Source of the DNA: Antennarius striatus
Taxonomy: Eukaryota; Chordata; Actinopteri; Lophiiformes; Antennariidae
Assembly: GCF_040054535.1 (NCBI RefSeq)
Contig: NC_090796.1
Coordinates: 9,484,501 to 9,548,500 of the forward strand
Direction: 5' to 3'
DNA length: 64,000 nucleotides
Part shown: positions 1-10,700 of the stretch, piece by piece
How positions within the stretch are numbered: the stretch's first letter is position 1
Layout of the letters: each line of letters starts with the position of its first letter
Program-made: the position numbers and the translations under genes
Notes under the pieces: generated by a model
What the model saw: only the letters and a program-made list of their open reading frames with translations
What the model was told of the DNA's origin: nothing
Database searches by the model: none

Positions 1-386
1 TTATTTTTATTTATTTTTTTGTTTTTGGACAGATACAGATAACATCTGTTGACATGTTTGTGTGTGTTTCTCTATCTCCCTCTGGTGTTACTCACTCTCG
101 TGTTATTGATCAGACGCTCTGCGCACGTCCGCAAACTGCGCAACCCGCGTCTTGATGCGCTCAGCTGTGTTAATCCTCCTCTTCCTCAAACTGTCACACC
201 GGACACGTCAGGTTGAGGAACTGAAGCGTGGCTGTCGGCTGTGGGGGCCACATTTGGATAGAGCTTCCTGACGCGCTGATTAACACTGAGTGGGAGAATT
301 AAGCCGACAGGCTGGTTTGGTTTGACCTAAAACAACTTCAGTCAGATGGTGACAGATTTATTAAAAAAGAGGGGAAAAGTGTGAAG
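1..386 (+). promoter_or_regulatory. Upstream region and 5' leader of the apobr-like gene
   Basis: This stretch holds no coding exon. It is T-rich at the very start and then becomes GC-richer with several CpG-containing GCGC/CGCG blocks around 115-160. It runs straight into the ATG at 387. It is presumably the promoter and 5' untranslated leader of the gene that follows. I see no clear TATA box and cannot place the transcription start. Confidence 0.4.
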
Positions 387-552
387 ATGGACAACGACAA
401 TCTCCAATCCAGGGTGGAGAGGACCTTCTGGACAGTTTGGGTGAGCAGTTTTTGAGAAGTTTTTCGTTTCAAACGCGGTGAAGCCTGTATGTAGAGGCTG
501 TTTGTCTGAGAACTTCCACTTCTCACCGAGCAGTCACTTCCACCAGCCTCTC

Positions 553-637
<85 letters not shown>

Positions 638-3600
638 CATCATTAGTTACTGTTTCCTACATGAAAGTATCTCTGTCATAGATATTTTAGGACAAATAGA
701 GACACAGGATAACAGTGGTACTGATGCCAAATAGTGCTTCATACTGATATTTTTCCACTTGTTTTAACAGAAGAAAGGGATAGGTGATGCTATTTGTGGT
801 AATCATGACACGCATGTATACCATGCTCACTTGCAAGGTTTACTGAGATGCTTATACTGACATAAATAAAGGTTTGTTTTCTAATAATAATGGAGCAAAT
901 TAGTTTATAGTGAAATACAATAATTGTTACTCAGCCCTGTAGTTCTCATCAGCTGTTTTTTCCGTTACGACATTCCTCAGCTCACGTTTTGGTCTAACTG
1001 TTACTGCTTTGATTCACTTTTATTGTTCTCAAATATTTTCAGTACCTGCAGGTAACTGATTAAAGAACAAATGCTCTGATGAAAATGCATTCACTCATCA
1101 CTGCAATGTTTCAGTGGTTTAAATCCAGATTGCGTCGAAGCAGCATATCTATTAATGAACAGAAATGGCTGGAAGATGTATTACAGTATTGAGAAATAAT
1201 AAGGAGGAGTTGCAGGACTCCTTATTATTCTCATTACTCCTTATTATTATTAGGTGTTTGAGAACTTGTCCTTGTTGAGGCCTATTGTCAATTTGGAGCA
1301 GGAAAGGGCCTTTCCAAGCTGTTCCTGAAATGTTGGAAGAACTTCATTGTATGAATAACCTGGATTGATATAACTGAGATTTCCTTAAAGTGGAACAAAA
1401 GACCAAAAACCAAAAATAAAAACAGCCTCAGATCAAACATATAAGGTAAATGAATTGTTTCTGGACTTCTAGAAATTGATGAGGGTGGTTTAAGTGAAGG
1501 CACACATTCTGCAGTCATGTGAATCACAAGTGATGCAAAAGATGAATGAGCTTCCAATGCTTTTTCTCTGTTTCATCCTCAGTACTATATAAGTGGAGCC
1601 GTCAGCAGATTGTTGCGCCCGGATCCCCATGACATCATTAGGGTTGACCCAAACTCTGTCCAGGAGTTTGAAGATTCTTTTGTGTCCACAAGCTACCACA
1701 CAGAGGATGATTCTACAGGAGCGGATGCCGATGAGGAACAGCCTCTTTCAAAAGTCTCTGTGATTAGCACATCTCGGTCGGTTGTTGCCTGGGAAGTTTG
1801 CACCGCAGACATCCACAAATGGCCGAAAGAGGAGAGCATAACATTCAAAACCGACGATACCAGAGGAGGTGACAGCAAAGCACCTACTGAGACTGAGGGG
1901 GCAAGAGATGAAGAATTCCCTCAACCCAATAAGGATGATAGAGGGCTGCTTGTCACTGAGAATGTAAATGGCGGCAAACCAGATGATGATGAAGTCAATA
2001 AACTGTTCATTTGTAAACCAGATGAGATGCAGGAGAGTGTTGAGCACGAGGAACACATGAAAGCCATGTCAGGACTCACAGATGATGCAATGATTGTAAA
2101 CACAGAGAAAAGCAGAAGCAATTCTGTTAGGAAGTCTGAGACTGAGGAAGAGACTGAGAGGACAATGCTATTGGACGGTCATCAAATTGATGAAAACACA
2201 ACAAAGATTAAAATAATGGAAGACAGTATTAAAATGCATCACAAACACCAACAAGATTTGAAGATGGAGGGCACTGAGGTAAATTTGGGCACGACTGTGG
2301 CTTTGAGACTAGAAGAGGAAGGTAACATGCATACAAAAGAGGACAACGTGCAGAGGGATGAGGCAGATACAGTTGTGATGAATACTGAAGTGGAAGAAAG
2401 TAATGGTGTTTTACAGCTGGCCCCTAAACTGGATAGAAAGTCTGAAGGAGCAGCAGAGGTTGAAAATGAGCTCTTAATTGGTGAAGAATTACCAAATTAT
2501 GAAAAGAAAAATATTACTGTGCTTGATGATGATGAACAAGCTGCTGTTGGAAGAGAGCTTGGAGTGCCTCATAGAAGTGAAAGTGATAACGTTGAGAATG
2601 TGCTTGAGCAGATTGCTATTATTGCTATTATAGAGAAAGAAAATACAAATGAAGCTGGAGACAATCAAACAATTAGTGGAGTGCCTGAAAAGGAGGACAA
2701 CAAGGAATCAGTTCCAGAAGAAGGTGAAGAAAACATTTCAACTGTACATGGTCCTTGCAGTGAGGAATTTGGTCTGAATTCTGATGTGACAACAAATACT
2801 TCCACAGAAGAGAGCTTTCTTGTTGACGATCAAGTAGAGGAAGAGAGTTTCTCCAGGGAAGTAGGCAACAAAGACGGTAACATGGTACTAGCATGTCCAG
2901 TCAGGTCACTTACAGTAAAACCTGAAGGCAAGACTGAACGGGAAACAAGTGAACACTTTAAAAATGTTCCCCTGGGGATATGTGAAGGCCAACTTGATGT
3001 GTTGCCGGAGTTAAATGCTCCAGCATGTGATGAAAAACAAGAGGGAGTTCCTGAATACAACAATGAGCCAGGGCCAGCTGGAAATACAACACAAAGGTTC
3101 CTGGAAGTACAGTCTGAGGGAATACAGACCACGCAATCACCAGAGGATGAAGAGAGCCAAGAGCTGGAGAGCCCCCGAAACAGCAGTTACAACGTCGATG
3201 CTGACTATTTATTGGTGAGGAACCACATGGAAGAGGAGCAAGAAAGCTCAGAAGATATTCAGGAAGGCATCGACTTGGATGTGGAGGATCAACCTGGAAT
3301 ACTGTGCCCTGCTGTTGATGGATTGCCACAAGAAATGGAGACACCACTTACTGAGGCAGTAGATGAGGAAGGAAATCTAAGGGTTGACTCACTGAAGATT
3401 GGGATTAAACACTCAGATAATGAATATGACATGTGTACTGCCTTAACAGATGAGGCTGATGAGATGAGTAAAGAGAGGCAAAACAAAACTGAAGAGCTTT
3501 TGGTCAAATACAGGATGGACGAGGGTTCTGAGGACAGCAAAGGAAGCGCCAACATAGACGACTGTGAGATGACTGTCTTAGCAGCACAGGAAGTGGTCAA

Positions 3601-5866
3601 ATGTACTGATGAGACTTTAAAATCTCTTGAGGCTGAAATACAGGAGACAATAAGTTTCTATAAGGAGTCAGAAGAAGACTTAAACCCAGAGCAAAACAAC
3701 CACAGAACACTGAGTTTACCAGAAGACTTTATTGAATCTGTATTCCTCAACCAGTGTAAGACTAGTGATCCAGAAATGCAAAATACATCAATCGATATGG
3801 AGAAAACAGGCCATGACATAGAGGAGGAGGCAATGGAATACGGATTGCTTACTGAAAATGGAAGCAAAATTTTAAATGTGCAGGTAGTGGGAATGGAAGA
3901 TGAGCTAACCAGAAAGAGGAATGAAAAAGAAAATACTTTTATTGCAGAGTCAGACCCACAGGAGACACAAAATCAATGGTCAGGCAAAGAACTTGAGATA
4001 ACCAATGGGGAGACTGAAGAAGCTGATGAAACAATAATGACAAGTGAGTTCAAACTAAAAGATATGATAGTGGTATCAGCTGAGGAAATGGCAACGCATG
4101 TGACAGAATCAGAAGGGAGCTGTGCTGAGGAAACAGTCCCCCTAATCAATGAACTTTATCTGGGTGAAGAGGAAATTCTTGACTTGAGGATGAGGGCAGC
4201 ATTGTCAGTGGGACCTGATGGCAAGGAACAACAAAACGAGCTTGTGCGTGGAGAACACATCAAGAGAGAGACATCACGTGAAGTACAAGGTGAAACATCA
4301 TCTGTGCTGACAGAGAAGGAAAAAAAGCCGCTTACAGAATTAAATTCAGGAGAGTCTGAACTGGTGAGTGATGCACAAATGTCTTCATCAACGAAAGAGT
4401 CAGGATTTTTGGACCAGTTTCCCGATGATTGTGGTGAAACTCAACTCCTGGAATCAACCAGCAGTGGGCCATCTCAAAATATATTAACAAATTTGTCCGA
4501 ATCGATGAACATCTCAGAACTGCTGGCAAGACAGCCAAACTATGACTCTCAGGATATATTTTTAGGGGGAAAGACTGAGGCACCACAATCATCTGAGACC
4601 AGACCTTTTTATAAAGAATTAAATGGATTACAAGAAAAAGATGATAAGGAAACTGAGTCAAAGGAAGACATGGATGTCGAGGTACCAAACTTTGCAATTA
4701 CACCTGAATGGAAGGACGATGAAGGATCAGATGCTCTTCTCAAAGTTCAGGAAATGGTGGCAGCAGACAAACCTCAAGAGGTCACAGTGTCTGACTCTCC
4801 AGATGAAATTGAGCTGACTGACTCAGATCAACCTGAGACCAGTATGGAATCGTTAGAAGGGGGCGCTATCCCAACAGGTTCTGGATCTCAATACAACATT
4901 TGCAGTGAAACAGAAGAAATGTTTCAGTTGCCTTCACTGGACAAACCACAGCCTCTTTGGTCAGAAGGAGTTGTTGAGCCATTACCTGGACTAAATATAG
5001 ATGAAAATATCGAACAGCTGAAGGAGTTTGAACATCACATGGAGGTATCCTTCAGTATTGACATATTTAATAAAAGAATTTCTTAAAGCCTCACAAATAA
5101 AGCCAAATACCATTCATAATCTACAGGAATTGTTTGAATCAAACTTGTTTTGGTTGCAGGAGGACATCTCTGTACTGGACCTTACTGTGCAAAGGTCGAG
5201 AATTGCTGTTAAAAACCCTCGAGTCAGACCACCCACAAATGCCCGTGCTCTTCTACATATGCCCTCAGTGAATCCCATACCTGCTACATCTCTGCCAGTC
5301 AAAATCCCTGCAGGTGTGCCTTTGGGAGGCTTCGGCATTGGAATAAAACTGCCTGGTAGGTCATTTACAAACATGGTAAATTGTAATGGTAACCCACTGC
5401 TTGGTGTCATGTCAATATTTTTTCCAATCAATCTGTATATCTTACAATGTTTTTAGGGCTTGGTACAGGTTTTCCAACTTTAAAAAAGACACGAGTGACA
5501 CAAGATGAAAATACTCAGAAAACCTTCTCAGAGGTCATATTAAAGTTCTTTAAATACCACTTTTTGAAAAACTTTTTACTTGTGTTGGGGTATGTATAAC
5601 ATTAAAATCTCTATCAGCAGGAAACGCCCACAAATGCAGAAGAGAAAAATGACAGTCCCAGACAGGATGAGGCCACCATCAAACACAAACTGATGTCACC
5701 AAGACATCCAGGGTAGTGTAGTCATATTATTGACATTATTACAGTCAGTGAAAAAAATATTTGTTGTTTAAAAACTTGTGATTCTTGTTTTTATAGATTT
5801 GCAAATCCTCTTATGTCTGAGCTGAAGACCAAGCTGAAGAAAACCGCAAAATATGATGAATCGTAA
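387..5866 (+). CDS. apobr: Apolipoprotein B receptor-like acidic protein (apobr)
   Basis: The model has six coding exons with matching phases: 387-440, 1583-5044, 5160-5355, 5457-5533, 5621-5712 and 5797-5866 (TAA), giving 1316 residues. Exon 1 encodes MDNDNLQSRVERTFWTVW. Exon 2 is a single 3.46-kb exon with a strongly Glu/Asp-rich, low-complexity body. The identification rests on the two ends. Near the C-terminus, 'SVLDLTVQRSRIAVKNPRVRPP' type sequence matches the human APOBR 'SLLDVSVPRSRV' stretch, and the last residues (HPGFANPLMSELKTKLKK) match its terminal 'GFGLAHPGMMQELQARLGRPK'. Both proteins are about 1.1-1.3 kb residues long and Glu-rich. Human APOBR lies near EIF3C, which is also close by here. 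Human APOBR is a macrophage receptor for apoB48-rich lipoproteins; no signal peptide or clear membrane segment is visible here, so receptor function in fish is only inferred. It could be another acidic scaffold protein. Confidence 0.65.
548..634. repeat. (CT)n microsatellite in apobr intron 1
   Basis: Almost perfect CT dinucleotide run of about 87 bp, about 100 bp downstream of the exon 1 donor at 441. It produces spurious Ser-Leu and Arg-Glu reading frames on the two strands that are not genes. Confidence 0.95.
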
Positions 5867-5991
5867 GGCTTTTTGTGAATATCTGTATAATATGAAGGGT
5901 TCTATTTCTGGTGTCTTTTTCTAACTGAATCTCATGTTCATCATACCAACTGCATACCCTTTGTTTCACTGTTGTGTTAAGCTTAAAGACA

Positions 5992-5997
5992 AATAAA
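5992..5997 (+). terminator. Poly(A) signal of the apobr-like gene
   Basis: AATAAA lies 126 bp after the TAA stop at 5864-5866 and is followed by T/GT-rich sequence. It is the first canonical signal downstream. Confidence 0.6.
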
Positions 5998-6472
5998 TGA
6001 TATTTTCTTGTACAAATTGGCATTCCTGCTGTGCTCTGTTGGGTTTGCTTTTTAAGCACACACTAATGTACAGCCTCAATCAATTAAGGATGGAAATGAC
6101 TGACACCAGAAGAAATCTAATGAAGCTTTCTAATATATTAGTCCAAAATTGTCCTTTAACCGTACGAAATTAATACTTTCATCATAAAAAATATTCAGTG
6201 AAAGTTTTCCATGTCAAAATGACACTTATTTCTCTGTAAAGAGGTTTTTCCTTTAGTTTTTCAGTCAGATTAAGCTAAACTAGCACATTTTCTGTAGTGT
6301 TGGCAAGCGATGTTTTACAAAACTATATATCAATTAATAAAACATTGCATTATGTGGCAAAGAACGCCAACATGCATTCTTTAGAAATGTAGTGTAGATC
6401 GGCGGGTAGCAGCATTTCCGTATTTTCATAGCGTTCACAATAAAATCCACGAAGAAGAAGTCCTCGCTTCTG

Positions 6473-6680
6473 ATTGGTCAGCATTGTCCAATAAGCGCTG
6501 AGGACGGCTGACGTTTGAACGAGAGCGGCTTTCCTGTGGCACAGATTTCAGAAACCCATGTTGTTTTCAGGGGTTGGTTGTGTTCAGCTACATGTTTTAT
6601 TCAGCGGACTTGATCCTCAATAACAGTTTTATAAATATTTCACAAGCATAAACCTCCATCCGACGTGCCTGTTAATATAG
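6473..6680 (+). promoter_or_regulatory. CCAAT/CHR-type promoter and non-coding exon 1 of the gene at 7710-12481
   Basis: An inverted CCAAT box (ATTGG, 6473-6477), a forward CCAAT box (6488-6492) and a TTTGAA element (6514-6519) lie within 47 bp. The sequence then reads into a probable untranslated exon that ends at the consensus donor after 6680 (ATAG|GTAAGT). Paired CCAAT boxes upstream of a TTTGAA cell-cycle homology region are the hallmark of vertebrate G2/M promoters bound by NF-Y and DREAM/MuvB. The spacing of the two CCAAT boxes (15 bp) is shorter than the roughly 32 bp often seen. No TATA box is evident. Confidence 0.55.
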
Positions 6681-7220
6681 GTAAGTCAAAGTTGCCTACC
6701 TTTTATTAACTAACGTCCGAAAGGCAACATTAGCTAACCGTGTTTCCATCAAACGCGGCTCCGCTACTTGGGATTCCAAATTAAAGTTAATCTAAACTTT
6801 AAGTATGACATTGGACTTAATAATAGGAGTCGGGGTGTGTGTATTTTCCCCCGAAACTTTCCATACTGTACACTTTGTGTTCCTTCTGTGATTCCTTTTT
6901 TTCTAGCTTGCTGCGATGTTACATATTGTAAAGATAGCAAGTGCTACGTTGCCATGTTGTGCAGATGAAGTTTAGTTGATGTCCATCAGCAAACCCGTAC
7001 ACAACGTCCGGTGATGGTGTACTGCCGGTTGTCTTTTGCCACCCCATTATCTTTCTGCTGTTTATACACAAAAGCTCTCAAAGTTACTTAAAATTGGCTT
7101 GAAATGTGTGGAATGTGTGTTCGAAATGTGTGTTCGATCATATTAATGACAGTAATTGTGACATATACACCCATTACAAGTTTATGATCATGCCATGTCA
7201 AAGTAAACATGTTCTACATT

Positions 7221-7424
7221 GTGGGGCACCAGCTCAATCCGATCGATTTGGTAACATAGGGTGGCCGGCTCAAGTCCAGTGTGGGCCAAACGTCTTGAGT
7301 GTAGCTGGAGAGATGTCAGTTCACCTCTTGAAAGCTGCCAAGGTGCCCCTGAGCAAGGCACCAAACTCCACAAACTGCCTGTAGTGCACTGGTACTTGGC
7401 TGCCCATTACTCAACCATGTCTCC

Positions 7425-7470
<46 letters not shown>

Positions 7471-7490
7471 TGTGTGTGTGTGTGTTTGCT
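7221..7490 (+). mobile_element. tRNA-derived SINE
   Basis: The head carries a B-box-like GGCTCAAGTCC at 7267-7277. The body contains the fish SINE core 'GTGCCCCTGAGCAAGGCACC' type sequence, and the 3' side ends in a TG microsatellite (7427-7486). It lies in intron 1 (6681-7578) of the neighbouring gene. The A-box is degraded, so it is an old copy. The same core reappears in reverse at 12805-13070. Confidence 0.6.
7427..7486. repeat. (TG)n microsatellite
   Basis: About 60 bp of TG with one TA interruption, at the tail of the SINE. Confidence 0.95.
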
Positions 7491-7709
7491 CCAGCCTCAT
7501 AGAGAGTGTACAAAGAATTTCTCCACTAATGAATTTAATGAAGTTTATTAAATCTTACCTGAATCTTTTATTCTGCAGGTTACAGTGACAAAAAGTGTGA
7601 AAAATCACTTGGGGAAAAAAAATGCATCCAGAAGCCTGAGCAGTGCGTCCTGTCTCACTAAACAAAAAAACCTTTTCCTCCTGTAAAAGCAAAAAAGAAA
7701 TCGCCTGGC

Positions 7710-10700
7710 ATGGCCAACAAGTCAGCAGTGGAAGCCTCATGTACTCAGAAAAATAATGCGGCCATTTGGTTTTTACCCGATGAATACTTGCCAGAGATCA
7801 CTCTTCTTAATGATACATGTAATGACACAATGCAACTTACTAAAAATAATTCAGCCTTTCTTGACAGCTCGCCTTCTACTCCAAGAAGAGCTGGCTCTGT
7901 GAACACATGTGTCAGTCCTCAGTCTTCCAGGTTGCATGTGTCTACTAGTCTAAACACTACTTCTGAAATACCCATACGGGATGTCCATGTGGCTAACATC
8001 CCTGAGAACAAAGATGCTCCTATGCACTGGTTGGATGACAGATATTTCCCAGAAATTACTCTCCAAGATGTTACACGTGGTTCTGAGGTTTCACCTGGAG
8101 GGGAAATGTCCTCCTTGGATGTCACACGAGATATCCCATCAATGGTTATTTTGCGAAACAACGTGACTTCCTCAGAGCTCGGTGGGAAAGATATGGCACG
8201 GCCCAGCACATCGGATATTATTCAAAAGGAAGATTTGTCAAGCACTCTTGATGGCAGTGTCACTCATACCATAAGCTCCATTAGTGAACAGTCTGATAAA
8301 TGTGCAGGTGAAAACATACCGAAAGCTGCCTTGCAAGTAACTCAGGATATTTCACCAGGCAGTGTTTTGGAAGACACTCAACCTTCATCTGAGCCCAATG
8401 GACAAAAGCTTCACACATCAACTGTGGACACACTTGACACCCATCCTGCTAATGCTACCCGTGACATAACTTCCTCCAGTGATGCGTCTGTTCAGTGTGC
8501 TGCATCACAGCTCTCTCCTTCAGATGTGCAGTGTTACACTAGTGCAAAGCTTGACTCTTCTTTGCATCATGGTGAACCGCTGGTGACTTCTAATAGTGTG
8601 GAAACCAACAATGAATCTAGAAACGATGATGAGGACCAACCCTGCAAGATGCCACAACCAAGCCCAAAAAACAGCACGTTTACCATCGCACAAGAGTCCA
8701 ATCTGAACACATCTGCAAATGCAAACACTACCTCTCACGTATCATGTCCTCAGCATAAGACATTGGATCTTTCCTCATCTAGTTCAAAAGCACAGAATGA
8801 TGCTAATAATCAGTCTACTTCAGTCTCTGAGAACACCGTGGAAACGGCACCGGGTATTAATCAGAAAGGCTCAGTCAGTTCCTGTGATGTGCAGAATGTT
8901 ATCTTTGATAGGCATTCTCTTAAAAAATCTGCTGATAATGCTGTTTTACTGGAGGCTGATGATGCGGCCTTTGGCCATCAGAACAACACTTTTGATAAGT
9001 GTCCCTCTAAACAGAATGGCACAATAACTGTGTTGGAATCAAGCTCAAGTGGGAGTCTTCACAGCACTTTGGACAAACCCTATCCTTGTGTCTTTAATGC
9101 TACTAGTAGTCCCATAGACAACAGTTCTGAAGCGCACCCTCCTGCTGACCCTTCAAAGCATAATGGGTCAACAGCAAGTTCAGAACCGGATAATAAGATG
9201 GTGGACACACATGAGAGCGTGTCTGAAACCAGTCCCGCTGTGGATGTAGCTTCTGCTGATCAATGCGAGATGAAGGATCATTCACAACCTGGTGTGCCTG
9301 TGAAAGATGGTCTGTCCAGCTCTTTGGGCCATCAGACCATGGATATGGTGGATGTCAAAACAAACACTTTCAATTTAGATGATACCCTAGATTTAACTAC
9401 AGATGCTTTGATTACTTCGACACCAATGACAAACTGCAAAATGTTCAGCTGGAACATGGAACGGGAAGTGGGCAAAAGCACAGGGGCACAAAAGAAACTA
9501 TATGGGGATGGTCCCAGTAAACCAAACGGTCAAGCAACGTCAAACATTCCATCCGCTGACTTGGTCCGAAAAACATTGACACAAGCCACTTCTAAAGTGC
9601 TTTTGCCTCCTTTGAAAGCTGCGTCCCAGTTGTTGAAATATAAGCCAGCCTCAGCACTTGCCGGAAAATTGGAGCTGAACTCAGGCCTGCCCATGACAAG
9701 ACAAAGAACTCAATCTGATGCTTTGAGAAACAATGCAGCCTCTAGTGAACCTGAAACGGTAGGATTTCACATGGTGACTTCAATCCAAAGATTTATCATC
9801 ACCTGTATGACTGAGAATCTTCACAAATTGTGACTTTATGTATGGGTAACAGCCTATTTTTGTGTATTGAAGACATCAGGGACATCAGCCTCATACAACT
9901 TGCGTACTACATCAACAGGTAGGCCATGTGTATTTCATTTTTTAGAATGAGCTTGTTAAATACATTTCAGTCTTTGTAAATATTGATGTTGAATTATTGA
10001 AAGTAGAATTGCAGGTATCGATAAACAATAACATTTTTCTTTCATGATTTTCACATTATAGACAAGGGTTTTAATTTTTTATTCAATGTTATATTTTCTT
10101 TTACTTAATTCAGTCTCACCTCAGCAACATATACAGTAATTCAAGACACTGTATATGTTGCAGTATCTTGCAGTATCAACACATACAGTAATTCAACAAA
10201 TGGGATATGTCCACTGCAGACGCTGTCTTTCCTTTTGTTTGATAATAGGATCCAAGCAGCCCAATCCTGCCTTCCGTAAGCTGCAGATGAGTAGCATACC
10301 ATCAGGCATCCATAGAGCTGTACCAGGTCCCAGACTGCCATCAGCAAGGATCACCATGACGGCATCTTCAAGAACTGACAAAGTCTGTGAAACAACAGGT
10401 ACTGGCAGAAATATGATGCACATTAAGAATTAAATTGAGGCGCTCTACAAATAAGCCCAATGAAGAAGTTTTTGACCTTTGCCTATTCTATTTGGTTGTT
10501 TCAAATATTACAACTAGATAGTGCCTGTGTCAAGTAATGAATATATTAGAAAATAAATCAGCAATTGGGCTGTTTTGTGTACATTCATAACCATTTTTCA
10601 TTTGAACCTAAATTGCTTTTGTATTTTTTCTTCTTTTATCGAGGTACTAATCCTGCAACCAAAATGCCTCAATCAAGAAAACATCCCTTAGTTAGGGATG

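Noticed and set aside
338-681. Arg-Glu and Ser-Leu frames on both strands
   Set aside because: Product of the (CT)n repeat in apobr intron 1.
7221-7280. tRNA-like sequence
   Set aside because: B-box-like block only, with no foldable cloverleaf; it is the head of a SINE.
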